Below, one piece after another: positions 1 to 8,938 of a stretch of DNA of 57,012 nucleotides. The stretch covers positions 1-57,012 of the forward strand of contig NZBC01000100.1 of assembly GCA_002687715.1 (NCBI GenBank). Direction: 5' to 3'. A program made the position numbers and the translations under genes. Numbering within the stretch: the first letter of the stretch is position 1; each line of letters opens with the position of its first letter. This DNA is from Planctomycetota bacterium (GTDB taxonomy: Bacteria > Planctomycetota > GCA-002687715). The notes beneath the pieces were generated by a model. That model was given only the letters and a program-made list of their open reading frames with translations, did no database searches and was not told the origin of the DNA.

Positions 1-60
1 CCTGGAGGTCCGCGCTCCCGTCAGAGCAGGTTGCTTCACACGCTCTGGAGGTCCGCGCTC
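1..60 (-). repeat. Dispersed palindromic repeat, copy A
   Basis: Read on the minus strand this is the longest form of a repeat family seen at four places in the window: a GGAGCGCGGACCTCCAG block, a linker containing GTGTGAAGCAACCTGCTCTG, then a second GGGAGCGCGGACCTCCAGG block. It is cut by the left window edge. The rest of the stretch up to 179 shows no gene; it must hold the promoter of the next gene, but no convincing box is visible. Confidence 0.75.
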
Positions 61-179
61 CATGCTGAGTGCATCACGCGCAACGCCCTTTCTTGAGAAT
101 CTCGGCGCGCCGGATCACCACCAGTCTGACGTGACATCGCCCGCAGCGAGTTACGACGAACCACCAACGGAGGAATCGA

Positions 180-716
180 ATGCGCACGCCCCTGATCGTG
201 ATCGCCGGCATCGGACTGCTCTGCATTGGAATCGTGTGGGCCGAGGACGCCCGGGCGGCGGAGTCCTCGCCGGCCCCGGCGTTTCACTCGATGTCCGGGT
301 CCTACTTCGTCGCCATCGATCTCGACGGGAGTCCCGTCGGACTTCCGGCCTCGATCCCCATCCAGTCACTGCTCGGACTCCACCGGGGATCATTCCAACG
401 CGGCACCGTCACCGCGGCCGACATCACCGACTTCGGCGGAGTCGCAGGGTTCGCGGGCTTCGACGGTTCGGGACACGGTGCATGGAGGAGGACCGGCTAC
501 CGGGAGGTGACCTTGAGGTACATCGCCCTGACCTTCGACGCCGCCGGAGCGCCGTCGGGGACGCAGACGATTCGCGCCGTGATCGACATTCAGCAGGGGG
601 CGGGGAACGGCGTAGCGACCGTGGAGCAGTTCGCCCTCGGCGAGGACCCGCTCACGGGTTCGCCCCTCTTCACGCTGTCCGCGACGGTGGCGGTCCGCCG
701 TATCGGTGTGAACTGA
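180..716 (+). CDS. Secreted protein of unknown function
   Basis: A 178-residue protein that I do not recognise. The ATG is preceded by cggagga at a normal Shine-Dalgarno distance. Residues 1-20 form a signal peptide (MRTP, then a hydrophobic core LIVIAGIGLLCIGIVW) followed by an Ala-rich stretch suited to signal peptidase I cleavage around residues 22-27. The mature chain looks beta-rich, has no cysteine and no catalytic motif, and begins with a FHSMSGSYFVAIDLDG segment. The next gene starts 37 nt downstream on the same strand, so the two may be co-transcribed. Export is well supported; function is unknown. Confidence 0.75.
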   Translation: MRTPLIVIAGIGLLCIGIVWAEDARAAESSPAPAFHSMSGSYFVAIDLDGSPVGLPASIPIQSLLGLHRGSFQRGTVTAADITDFGGVAGFAGFDGSGHGAWRRTGYREVTLRYIALTFDAAGAPSGTQTIRAVIDIQQGAGNGVATVEQFALGEDPLTGSPLFTLSATVAVRRIGVN

Positions 717-753
717 CGCGTCGGGATGTAGCCCGCTTCGATTCGACGAGAAC

Positions 754-1287
754 GTGAGCGGGCAAGATCGAAGTGTCCCCCCAGACCACCGATGGACAAC
801 CCAGGAGTACCGCGATTTGAGCGGACCATCGGACGACACCTTCGAAGTGTGGAACGACGGGTGTGCGTACTCGTTCAAGGCCGCCGAACTCCTCGAGGCC
901 CTGGACAGACGCCCGCATACCGACGATGAGGTGGAACGCCTCTGCATCGATCTCCTCGTGGTGGCGGGCCTGATCCCGCAGGAGGAGATCGAGGCCGAGA
1001 AAGCGGAGACCATGGAGGCGTTGGCACAGTTCTTCGCCAGCGGAGCCCGCGACGCGAACCTGGGTCGGGTGTTCGTGCAGAACATCGATCGTCGCCAGCG
1101 CCTCGCCCGGGAAGTCGACTGGTCTGACCTGCCTCCGGACGAAGTGGTTCGTGCTCGGCGCACGGCACGCTACCTGCTCGACCACGCGACGAAGGAGGGT
1201 TGGGTCGCGCGGTCGCCGGACGGTGAACGTTGGCAGGCTACCGACGCCGGAGTTGCAGCGATCGGAGAATTGACCAAGGGACGCTAG
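754..1287 (+). CDS. Hypothetical cytoplasmic protein, possible C-terminal winged helix
   Basis: A 177-residue protein starting at GTG; no ATG lies near the beginning of the conserved-looking part. There is no signal peptide. It is acidic and helical; residues 60-100 contain EEIEAEKAETMEALAQFF-type helices. The last 45 residues (ARRTARYLLDHATKEGWV then a beta-turn-beta, ending AGVAAIGELTKGR) look like a small winged-helix unit, which is inference only. It follows the secreted protein by 37 nt and is closed by a strong hairpin that overlaps its stop codon. No family assigned. Confidence 0.65.
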   Translation: MSGQDRSVPPDHRWTTQEYRDLSGPSDDTFEVWNDGCAYSFKAAELLEALDRRPHTDDEVERLCIDLLVVAGLIPQEEIEAEKAETMEALAQFFASGARDANLGRVFVQNIDRRQRLAREVDWSDLPPDEVVRARRTARYLLDHATKEGWVARSPDGERWQATDAGVAAIGELTKGR

Positions 1288-1308
1288 CCCGGGTCGGGGC
1301 CCGGGCTA
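1285..1308. terminator. Perfect 9-bp hairpin between convergent genes
   Basis: TAGCCCGGG, loop TCGGGG, CCCGGGCTA. The stem begins at the stop codon of the plus-strand gene and lies 23 nt from the end of the minus-strand EEP gene. There is no U-tract, but its place between converging genes fits a bidirectional terminator or RNA 3'-end stabiliser. Confidence 0.65.
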
Positions 1309-1330
1309 TTCACGAGCCGCCACGGCGAAG

Positions 1331-2197
1331 TCACGCGAACGTCGCCATGACGGCGATGTGGTCGCTGAGCGCGAACGATCTCTGGTCGTCCGGATTGGTC
1401 CGGAACGGACCCTCGAAGAGGACCCGGCATTCCTTGGTGCGGGCGGCGATGGGACCGTGGGCCCAGATGTAGTCGATGCGCTTGATCGGCTTCGTGCTGG
1501 GAATCGTCAACGGTTGACCGACGCCGTGGGTCGCGAAGGTGTCGATGAGCCCGGCGGACTTCCACCGAACATATTCGGGGTCGTCCGGCAGGTGGTTCAG
1601 GTCGCCCTGGAACAGGAACGATCGGTCCTTCTTCAGGTCCGCTGCCATCGTGGCCAGCATTCCGGTGACCTCGCGTGCGCGGCGGTCAGGCTTCGATGGA
1701 TGCAGGTGCGCGCTGAAGAGGGCGATCTCCTGATCGCGAACGCGCAAGACCGCTCGGCCCCAGTGGCGGGTGTAGAGGTCTCTTGGACGGGGTCCGTCGA
1801 CCAGTGGGCAGTTCTGCGACTCGACGATCTCGTGCTTCGTGATGACCGCTCCGGGGAACCCGCCCGGGAAGTAGGTGTGGTTCATGCCGAGCGACTTGGC
1901 GATCGCGGCGACCATGGCTTTCGACGGCGACTCCTGGAACGTCACGACGTCGGGCGCGTAGAGATCCAGCTCCATCGCGAAGCGCTCCGCCATCCGCTTG
2001 CGGGCACGCTTCAGGTACACACGATTCTCCGGCCGCGTCGGATACCCGCGGCAGGCCAGCACGTTGTAGGTGATCGTGCGGAACTCCTGCGCCGGTCGCG
2101 GCGAGGGTCGCTGGGGTCGAGCGGCTGGCGCGTTTCCCACCATCGCGCCGGTGGCGATGGCCGCGCCGGCATGCAGAAACTCTCGACGGTCGACCAT
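1331..2197 (-). CDS. Tat-exported endonuclease/exonuclease/phosphatase family protein
   Basis: A 288-residue protein of the EEP (DNase I-like) superfamily, which cleaves phosphodiester or phosphate ester bonds with a metal ion. The N terminus MVDRREFLHAGAAIATGAM carries a twin-arginine motif (RREFL) and hydrophobic core, so export by Tat after folding is likely. EEP landmarks in order: TYNVLACRG near residue 43, TFQESPSK with the metal-binding Glu near 86, HLHPSKPD near 165, FQGDLNHLPDD near 195, RIDYIW near 245 and LSDHIAVMA at the C terminus. AAGGAG lies 9 nt before the ATG. It is divergent from the BNR protein at 2349. The substrate is unknown. Confidence 0.85.
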   Translation of the reverse strand: MVDRREFLHAGAAIATGAMVGNAPAARPQRPSPRPAQEFRTITYNVLACRGYPTRPENRVYLKRARKRMAERFAMELDLYAPDVVTFQESPSKAMVAAIAKSLGMNHTYFPGGFPGAVITKHEIVESQNCPLVDGPRPRDLYTRHWGRAVLRVRDQEIALFSAHLHPSKPDRRAREVTGMLATMAADLKKDRSFLFQGDLNHLPDDPEYVRWKSAGLIDTFATHGVGQPLTIPSTKPIKRIDYIWAHGPIAARTKECRVLFEGPFRTNPDDQRSFALSDHIAVMATFA

Positions 2198-2314
2198 GAA
2201 CCCACTCCTTCGCCCTCACGGGCAGGTTGTCGTTCTCGAGGCGGTCGCAGATTCTATCCCGCCCAGGAGTCACCTCGCGCAAACTGCGCGACACGAGTTC
2301 GGCCGCTCCGTTAC

Positions 2315-2320
2315 TATGAT
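2315..2320 (+). promoter_or_regulatory. Possible -10 box TATGAT
   Basis: TATGAT, 28 nt before the chosen GTG start of the BNR protein at 2349, in the divergent gap. Similar TAyGAT hexamers precede several other starts in the window. No clear -35 box is visible. Confidence 0.3.
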
Positions 2321-2348
2321 CGATCCCCCGCTGCACCAGGAGTTCGCC

Positions 2349-4811
2349 GTGCCCTCCGTCAAACGCATCCTCTCCGCCGTCGCCCTGATTCTGGTTCTGA
2401 TCACGATCAGTCGAGTTGCCGTTGGCCAGAACGAGGAGTCCCGCCTCGCTGAGCTTCGCGAACGGGTCCGCAAGCTCGAAGCCGAGCTCGCCGGACGTCG
2501 CGGCCCGGCCGATCCGGGCCAGCCGACCGCGGCCAGCACGCGGCTGAACTGGTATCGCAGTCACGAACGCATGTTGGAAGCGTCGCCGCACGGGAAGCTG
2601 AAGTGGCACTTCCTCGGGCCGGACAACGTGAGCGGGCGCGTGACGGACATCGCGGTGCCGATGCCACGTGGACAGACCTACACCATGTACGTCGCGACCG
2701 CGAGCGCCGGGGTGTGGCGCACGGTGAACGAGGGGACGACGTGGGAGCCGATCTTCGAGCACGCACCATCGACGTCGATCGGAGACGTCACCCTCGATCC
2801 GAACGACTCCAAGGTGATCTGGGTCGGTACGGGGGAGGCCAACATCTTCCGCAGCTCCATGGCCGGTACCGGAGTCTACAAGTCGAGCGACGCCGGCGAG
2901 ACCTGGGAGCACATGGGCCTCGCAAGTACCCACACCATCCCGCGCATCGTGGTTCACCCGAAGGACTCGAACACGGTCTGGGTCGCCGCCTCCGGTCACG
3001 AGTGGACGCCGAACGAAGAGCGCGGCGTGTACAAGACGACGGACGGGGGGAAGACCTGGGACAAGGTGCTGTACATCGACGTCAACACTGGGGCCATCGA
3101 CCTCGTCATCAACCCGGAGGATCCGAGCGTCCTGTACGCCGCTACGTGGCAGCGGGTTCGCAAGCACTGGAACGATCCCCGCAACGAGCCCGGCTATGGC
3201 GGCAGCGGGATCTGGAAGACGGTCGATGGCGGCGCGAACTGGAAGCCGATCAACGATGGACTGCCGGACGCCATTCATCGCGGCCGCATCGGCATCGACC
3301 TCTGTGCCGCGCAACCCGACACGGTCTATGCGTTCGTCGATTGCTACGAGTTGGCGGAAGGCCCCGCCCCCAAAGGTGAGGACTCGTATGGCCGCGATCG
3401 GCTCAAGTCGATCCAAGGTGCGCAGATCTACCGGTCGGACGACGCCGGCGCGTCATGGAAGAAGACCAGCGAGTCCGATCGCGCCATGCGGCGCGCCAGT
3501 GCCACGTACGGCTGGGTGTTCGGACAGGTCCGCGCCGATCCGGTCGACCCCGATACGGTCTACATGATGGGGCTCGGACTCAAGGTCTCCAACGACAGTG
3601 GCAAGACGTTTCGTCGCCTCAGCGGGATGCACGGTGATCACCACGCGCTCTGGATCGACCCCAACAACCCCCAGTACCTCGTCAACGGGAACGATGGCGG
3701 CCTGGCCGTTTCGTACGACGGGGGCAAGAAGTGGCGGACGACGAAGAACAACCTCCCCGCGGTGCAGTTCTACAACGTCGCCTACGACATGGAATCGCCG
3801 TTCAACGTCTTCGGATCGATCCAGGACCACGGGAGCCGCAAGGGGACCGTGATCATCGACCGTGGCCGCAAGCGCATCCGCGGTCGCGACTGGACCGGCA
3901 CCTCGGGTGGTGAAGCGTCGACCCACGCTGTAGATCCGGAGGACAACACGCTCTACTCCGAGGGGTTCTACGGGAGCATCTCCCGCACGGACCCGGACGG
4001 AACGCGCCACGCGATCAAGCCCAAGGACCGCAAGGGCGAACCCAAGCTGCGGGGCCAGTGGCTGGCGCCGTTCATCATCTCGCCTCACAACCCGCGCATC
4101 ATCTACCACGGGATGAACCACCTGTTCCGGTCCCTCGACCGTGGCGACCACTGGGAGCGGATCAGCCCGGATCTGAGCTATGCAAACGCTTCGAAGATCG
4201 GGGACATCCAGTATCAGACCATCTTCTCGATCTCTGAATCACCGCTGCGTTTCGGCTTGATCTACGCGGGCACGGATGACGGCCGGATGCACCGGACGTC
4301 TGACGGCGGAGGTACGTGGACCGAACTCACCAAGGGGCTGGCACCTCACCGCTGGATCTCGCGAATCGAGACTTCGCGGTTCGCGGAGGGCACGGTGTAC
4401 GTCGCTCAGAACGGGAAGCGCAACGACGATTTCACCGCGTACCTCTGGCGTTCCACGGACCGCGGAAATACCTGGCAGGACATCTCGGAGGGCATCCCGT
4501 GCGGCCCGATCAACGTCGTGCGTGAGGACCCTGAGAACGCGGACATCCTGTACGTCGGCACCGACATCGGCGTCTACGTGACGACCGACGGCGCTGCGAC
4601 CTGGCACACACTCGGGAACGGTCTCTCGTCGACATTCGTCCACGACCTGGTGATCCACCCGCGCGACGACGTCATGGTCATCGCGACGCACGGCCGCGGG
4701 ATGTACGCGATGGACGTCCGGCCCTTGCGGAAGAACAAGAAGGACGAAACGGAGTCCGGCGAGCCGGGCGAGAAGGCTGCGAAACAAGAGACGCCCGAAC
4801 GCGGCCGTTGA
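2349..4811 (+). CDS. Secreted BNR-repeat / VPS10-type beta-propeller protein
   Basis: An 820-residue secreted protein of the sortilin VPS10 / sialidase-like BNR repeat class, annotated as glycosyl hydrolase in many planctomycetes. The open frame extends upstream into the divergent EEP gene, but GTG at 2349 has AGGAG six nt ahead and starts directly with a signal peptide (PSVKRILSAVALILVLIT... cleaved near AVGQ). A short coiled coil (ESRLAELRERVRKLEAELAG) follows. At least eleven Asp-box motifs of the S/T-x-D-x-G-x-T-W type are visible (SSDAGETW, TTDGGKTW, TVDGGANW, SLDRGDHW, STDRGNTW), which suggests two propellers. It ends in the family-typical THGRGMYAMD. Catalysis is not evident. The Gfo/Idh/MocA gene follows 33 nt downstream. 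Confidence 0.88.
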   Translation: MPSVKRILSAVALILVLITISRVAVGQNEESRLAELRERVRKLEAELAGRRGPADPGQPTAASTRLNWYRSHERMLEASPHGKLKWHFLGPDNVSGRVTDIAVPMPRGQTYTMYVATASAGVWRTVNEGTTWEPIFEHAPSTSIGDVTLDPNDSKVIWVGTGEANIFRSSMAGTGVYKSSDAGETWEHMGLASTHTIPRIVVHPKDSNTVWVAASGHEWTPNEERGVYKTTDGGKTWDKVLYIDVNTGAIDLVINPEDPSVLYAATWQRVRKHWNDPRNEPGYGGSGIWKTVDGGANWKPINDGLPDAIHRGRIGIDLCAAQPDTVYAFVDCYELAEGPAPKGEDSYGRDRLKSIQGAQIYRSDDAGASWKKTSESDRAMRRASATYGWVFGQVRADPVDPDTVYMMGLGLKVSNDSGKTFRRLSGMHGDHHALWIDPNNPQYLVNGNDGGLAVSYDGGKKWRTTKNNLPAVQFYNVAYDMESPFNVFGSIQDHGSRKGTVIIDRGRKRIRGRDWTGTSGGEASTHAVDPEDNTLYSEGFYGSISRTDPDGTRHAIKPKDRKGEPKLRGQWLAPFIISPHNPRIIYHGMNHLFRSLDRGDHWERISPDLSYANASKIGDIQYQTIFSISESPLRFGLIYAGTDDGRMHRTSDGGGTWTELTKGLAPHRWISRIETSRFAEGTVYVAQNGKRNDDFTAYLWRSTDRGNTWQDISEGIPCGPINVVREDPENADILYVGTDIGVYVTTDGAATWHTLGNGLSSTFVHDLVIHPRDDVMVIATHGRGMYAMDVRPLRKNKKDETESGEPGEKAAKQETPERGR

Positions 4812-4844
4812 CGATCACCCACTGACGCTTCGGAGGTCCGCTCA

Positions 4845-6341
4845 ATGCGCCCAGGCTGGTTCTGGATCACGACCGTAGGGCTCCTCGCGGCGGTCGGTGT
4901 CGACGTTCGGTCACCAGCGCAAGACGTGTTGAAGGCGGGCATCGTCGGGTGCGACACGTCCCACGTCGTCGCGTTCACGAAGCTGATCAACGCGCCGGAC
5001 GCGGCGGGGGACCTCGCGGGACTCCGGATCGTCGCCGCCTGGCCGGGCGGAACCGACATCCCCGCGAGCAAGAATCGGGTCGCTGGGTACACGGAGCAGC
5101 TGCGCAAGGGCGGGGTGGAGATCGTCGACTCCATCTCCGCGCTGCTCGACCGGGTGGATGTGGTGCTGTTGGAGAGCGTCGACGGGCGGAGTCACCTCGA
5201 GCAGGCGCGGGCCATCCTCCGCGCCAAGAAACCCGTGTTCATCGACAAGCCGATGGCGGGGTCGTTGGCTGACGTCCTCGCGATCAAGGCCCTGGCGGAG
5301 AAGGAAGGCGTCCCGTGGTTCTCGTGCTCGTCACTCCGCTTCGCCGATGACTTCCAATCGCTGCGCGCCGGTGGCGGCAAGATCGGCCGTGTCGTGGGGG
5401 CCGACGCGTGGAGCCCATGCACCTTGGAGCCCACCCATCCCGACCTGTTCTGGTACGGCGTGCACGGCGTCGAGGCGCTGTTCACCGTGATGGGCCCCGG
5501 GTGCGAGCGCGTGACGCGCGTTCGGACGGAGGGGACCGACGTCGTCGTCGGCGTCTGGAAGGACGGGCGGATCGGGACGTTCCGGGGCATCCGCCAGGGG
5601 CGTCGCGACTACGGCGTGACAGCGTTCGGGACCAAGGGCGTCGTGCGCACGGCGCGGTATGCGGGCTACGGGCCTCTGGTGAAGGCCATGGCGCGCTTCT
5701 TCCGGACCCGACGGCCACCGGTCGCTGCGCAGGAGACGGTGGAGCTCTTCGCGTTCATGGAAGCCGCCGACGAGAGCCGCCGCCGGGGGGGGATTCCGAT
5801 CACCATCGCCAGTGTGCTCGCGCGGGCGCGACACGACCGCGCGACCGGACGAGTTGGCGCGGGACCCGAGGTTACGGTGCGGTCCATGATCCCGTCGCGA
5901 GTTTCGGGCGGGAAGCTGCCGGGCGTCGAGGTCGCGCTTCGTAACGCAACCAACACGGACCTGATCCTCAACCTCGGACTCGCTTACGCCAACGGCCGGG
6001 ATCTTCATCCGTCGGCGCTGCGGCTCTTGCTCACGGATGCGGCGGGGACGATTCAGAAGCTGGAGTTGCGGCTCCCGCCCGTCGGCGGCCGTCTGGACGA
6101 CTACCTGTTGCCGCTTCGTGCCGGCTCGACCCATGTCGTGCGCCTGTCGCTCGGCGACTTCTGGTGCCCCGACCGGCCGAAGTTCCCGCTCGTGCTCGCA
6201 CCGGGGCGGTACCGCGTTCAGGTCGAGCTTCGCAGTGGAGCTCCGACACACGTGAACGCCGACACCGCGGGGCTCAAGCTCATGCGGGTGTGGTCTGGAG
6301 CGGCGTCATCGTCAGGGGAGTCGGCGTTCGAGGTGCAGTGA
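4845..6341 (+). CDS. Secreted Gfo/Idh/MocA-type oxidoreductase with extra C-terminal domain
   Basis: A 498-residue protein starting with a signal peptide (MRPGWFWITTVGLLAAVGVDV, cleavage about residue 25). Residues 30-150 form a Rossmann fold: GIVGCDTSHVVAFTK is the nucleotide-binding beta-alpha turn, and FIDKPMA matches the EKP-type motif whose Lys is catalytic in the family. The alpha/beta C-terminal dimerisation domain runs to about residue 330 (WYGVHGVEALFTVMG includes the usual G-x-H). About 130 further residues (355-490) form a separate beta-rich domain not found in standard members. GGAGG precedes the ATG. It probably shares an operon with the BNR protein upstream. The sugar or inositol substrate cannot be told. 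Confidence 0.85.
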   Translation: MRPGWFWITTVGLLAAVGVDVRSPAQDVLKAGIVGCDTSHVVAFTKLINAPDAAGDLAGLRIVAAWPGGTDIPASKNRVAGYTEQLRKGGVEIVDSISALLDRVDVVLLESVDGRSHLEQARAILRAKKPVFIDKPMAGSLADVLAIKALAEKEGVPWFSCSSLRFADDFQSLRAGGGKIGRVVGADAWSPCTLEPTHPDLFWYGVHGVEALFTVMGPGCERVTRVRTEGTDVVVGVWKDGRIGTFRGIRQGRRDYGVTAFGTKGVVRTARYAGYGPLVKAMARFFRTRRPPVAAQETVELFAFMEAADESRRRGGIPITIASVLARARHDRATGRVGAGPEVTVRSMIPSRVSGGKLPGVEVALRNATNTDLILNLGLAYANGRDLHPSALRLLLTDAAGTIQKLELRLPPVGGRLDDYLLPLRAGSTHVVRLSLGDFWCPDRPKFPLVLAPGRYRVQVELRSGAPTHVNADTAGLKLMRVWSGAASSSGESAFEVQ

Positions 6342-8642
6342 TCATCGGCGCGACTGGCGAACGGCTTCGATCGGTCCCTGCTCCAAGACGAAAACGCTGC
6401 GTCCGTGCGTGCCGATGACGACGTCTCTCGTCTTCGGATGGACGACGAGGTCGTGGACGGGGGTCGTGGGCAGGGTTGCGGTCAGGGAGTGCCATCTCGC
6501 ACCGCGGTCGAGCGACACGAAGACGCCGAGATCCGTCCCGACGTACAGGGTGTCGGGATCCAGAGGATCTTCGCGGACCACGTTGATGGACCCGCCAGCA
6601 AGCCCGGCGGAGATCGATCGCCAGCAGTGGCCGAAGTCTTCCGAGACGAAGAGATACGCGCTGAAGTCGTCCTCGCGGAAGCCCGTGAACGACGCATAGA
6701 CCCGGGGCTCTTCATGCCGGGACGCGACCACGCGGCTGACCCACTTCCGTGGGGTGCCGGTGTCGATCCGGACCCAGTTCTCGCCGTCCGAGCGGGTCAT
6801 GTACAAGCGTCCACCCTCGGTGCCGACGTAGAGCGAACCGCGATGGAACCTGGACTCCGAGATCATCGTGATGGTGCCGAACGGTACCGGCGCCCATTGC
6901 TCACTCGCGGGGTCGGCGAGGTCGTCGCTGATCGCCTTCCAGTGATCGCCGCGGTCGGTCGACTTCGCGACCACGTTGCCGCCGACGTAGAGCGTCTTCG
7001 GGTCGTGGTGCGAGATGATGAACGGCGTGTACCAACCGAAACGCCAGCGCGGCGTCCCCCGCGGCGCGCGGGGTCGGATGCCCTTCGTCGCCGGGCCGCC
7101 CGTTTGGACCTGGCCCGCGCTGACGTCCATGCGCCGCATGGCCCCATGCTGGTGCTCGTAGTAGACGATGTCGGGATTCGTCGGATCCCGGAGGGTCACG
7201 AACGCATCGCCGCCGGTCCACACATCGAGGAAGACGTGGCGCCAGGGGTCGTTCGCAAACGCCTCGGTGGGCGCGGGCGGGCCGAACAGGGCGGCGTTGT
7301 CCTGGGTGCCGCCGAAGATCGTGTAGGGGACGGTTTCGTCGACGCCCACGAAGTAGAACTCGCCGATGGGGAGGTTGTTGACGTGGAGCCAGGACCGGCC
7401 GCGGTCGCGAGACACGAACAGACCTCCGTCGTTGCCCAGCACGAGGTGGTTCGGGTCCGCGGGGTCGATCCACAGCTCGTGATGATCGAGATGCATGACC
7501 TTCCCCTCCGTGTCGTGGAGCCGGAGGATCTTCTCTCCGATGCGCACGAACGACTTGCCACCGTCACGGGAATGGTAGGCGCGGTTCCCGAGGATGAAGA
7601 TCTCGTTGGGGTCGGCGGGGGAGATCCGGACGTCACAGAACTTCCACCCGTAGATCGAGAAGACGGAGTACAGGTCATCCTTGTTCACCTTGCGCCAGCT
7701 CTCGCCCCGATCATCCGAGCGATACACCGCCGCACCCTCGATCGCGCGCCGACGCCCGCGGGGGTTCTCGCCCGTGAACGGCGAGTGGTCGTCGACGAAT
7801 GCGTAGAGCACGCGCGGATCGCGGGCGAACACATCGAGACCAGCACGACCCATCGGCCCGGTCGGCAATCCCTGGGTGATGCGACGCCAGCTCTGGCCGC
7901 CATTCGTCGTCTTGTACAGCCCGCTCTCCTTGCCGTGCGTGACCTGCCACGCCCATGCGTAGAGCGTCTCCGGACGGGACGGGTCCATGAGCAGATCGAC
8001 GACGCCCGTGCGATCACTGATGAAGAGGACCTTCTTCCAGGTCCGCCCGCCGTCCGTCGTCTTGAACACGCCTCGCTCCGCGTTCTTCGACCAGAAGTGG
8101 CCGATGGCGGCGACGTACACCACGTCTTTGTCCCGAGGATGGATCACGACCTTCCCGATGTGGTGGGTGTCCCACAGTCCCATGTGCTGCCAGGTGCCGC
8201 CGGCGTCCGTCGACTTGAAGACGCCGGTGCCAGCGAACGAGTAGCCGCTGTGACGCGGCTGGGTCTCGCCCGTCCCGACCCAGACGACCTCCGGATCGGA
8301 CGGCGCGAGCGCGATATCGCCGATCGAGAACGTGGACTGCTTCTCGAAGATCGGCGTCCAGCTCAGCCCGTCATTGGTCGTCTTCCAGACGTTCCCCGAC
8401 CCCGGGCCGACGTACATGGTGCCGGGTTTGCCCGGGGCGACGGCGATCGCCTCGATGCGTCCGCCCTGGAGGCGCGGGCCTACGGCGCGCCACGCGAGAC
8501 CCTTGAACGGCGACGCGCGTTCCATCTCCTGGTGTCGCGCCCACGCGCGGCGCCGCGTCTCGGCATCCGTCGGACCTTGCCCGCTCACGAGGCCACCGGC
8601 GGCGATCACGAGCAGGCCGGCGAAGAGGTGTCGTCTGATCAT
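6342..8642 (-). CDS. Secreted BNR-repeat / VPS10-type beta-propeller protein (paralogue)
   Basis: A 766-residue paralogue of the protein at 2349. The reading frame stays open about 560 nt upstream, through stop-free palindromic repeats, but the ATG at 8642 begins a good signal peptide (MIRRHLFAGLLVIAAGGLVSG), so the longer start is rejected. Around eleven Asp-box motifs occur (TTNDGLSW, STDAGGTW, TTDGGRTW, SDDRGESW, SRDGGKSF, STDRGDHW, SLDRGARW), and the end matches the family (THGRSVFVLE). Its stop codon abuts the stop of the convergent Gfo/Idh/MocA gene with no base between them. No strong Shine-Dalgarno is seen. Role unknown; probably periplasmic or outer-surface. Confidence 0.87.
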   Translation of the reverse strand: MIRRHLFAGLLVIAAGGLVSGQGPTDAETRRRAWARHQEMERASPFKGLAWRAVGPRLQGGRIEAIAVAPGKPGTMYVGPGSGNVWKTTNDGLSWTPIFEKQSTFSIGDIALAPSDPEVVWVGTGETQPRHSGYSFAGTGVFKSTDAGGTWQHMGLWDTHHIGKVVIHPRDKDVVYVAAIGHFWSKNAERGVFKTTDGGRTWKKVLFISDRTGVVDLLMDPSRPETLYAWAWQVTHGKESGLYKTTNGGQSWRRITQGLPTGPMGRAGLDVFARDPRVLYAFVDDHSPFTGENPRGRRRAIEGAAVYRSDDRGESWRKVNKDDLYSVFSIYGWKFCDVRISPADPNEIFILGNRAYHSRDGGKSFVRIGEKILRLHDTEGKVMHLDHHELWIDPADPNHLVLGNDGGLFVSRDRGRSWLHVNNLPIGEFYFVGVDETVPYTIFGGTQDNAALFGPPAPTEAFANDPWRHVFLDVWTGGDAFVTLRDPTNPDIVYYEHQHGAMRRMDVSAGQVQTGGPATKGIRPRAPRGTPRWRFGWYTPFIISHHDPKTLYVGGNVVAKSTDRGDHWKAISDDLADPASEQWAPVPFGTITMISESRFHRGSLYVGTEGGRLYMTRSDGENWVRIDTGTPRKWVSRVVASRHEEPRVYASFTGFREDDFSAYLFVSEDFGHCWRSISAGLAGGSINVVREDPLDPDTLYVGTDLGVFVSLDRGARWHSLTATLPTTPVHDLVVHPKTRDVVIGTHGRSVFVLEQGPIEAVRQSRR

Positions 8643-8690
8643 GCGGAGAGCGATCTCAGCGGAACGGCGGTCCCGGGTCAACGTCGGGTC

Positions 8691-8847
8691 GGGAGCGCGG
8701 ACCTCCAGGTCCGCTCTGATCTGGCGGGAGCGCGGACCTCCAGGTCCGCTCTGACAGCGAAGACGGATCCGGACCCCGAGCGGACCTGGAGGTCCGCGCT
8801 CCCATCCAGAGCAGGTTGCTTCACCCGCCCCGGAGGTCCCTGCGCTG
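8691..8847. repeat. Cluster of dispersed palindromic repeats, copies B1-B3
   Basis: Two direct copies of GGGAGCGCGGACCTCCAGG plus TCCGCTCT (8691-8717 and 8726-8752) are followed by an inverted copy (8778-8803), then the linker CAGAGCAGGTTGCTTCAC and a decayed half (to 8847). The core GCGGACCT-CC-AGGTCCGC is itself palindromic. The cluster fills most of the 296-nt gap between the BNR gene and the sigma factor gene, both of which start away from it. Nothing else is recognised in the gap, so the two promoters must lie close to or inside the repeats. Confidence 0.8.
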
Positions 8848-8938
8848 CTGGAAGGCTCGGCTTCGGAGGTGAGTGTAGGATCGGGCTGTTTCGCCCGTCG
8901 TCGAACGAGAAGAGCTTCCTCCCCGATTGGTGAGCGGC

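Noticed and set aside
1686..3416. Minus-strand open frame of 576 codons across the EEP and BNR genes
   Set aside because: It overlaps two well-supported genes and shows no motif.
8691..8803. Closely spaced repeats that could be taken for a short CRISPR array
   Set aside because: The units are only partly direct, one is inverted, spacers are unequal, cores are palindromic, the same unit recurs at distant sites, and no cas gene is present.
6405..8933. Long plus-strand open frame (over 840 codons) antisense to the second BNR gene
   Set aside because: The translation is Arg/Asp/Val-rich without motifs, a normal shadow in high-GC coding DNA, while the minus-strand product has clear Asp-box repeats and a signal peptide.
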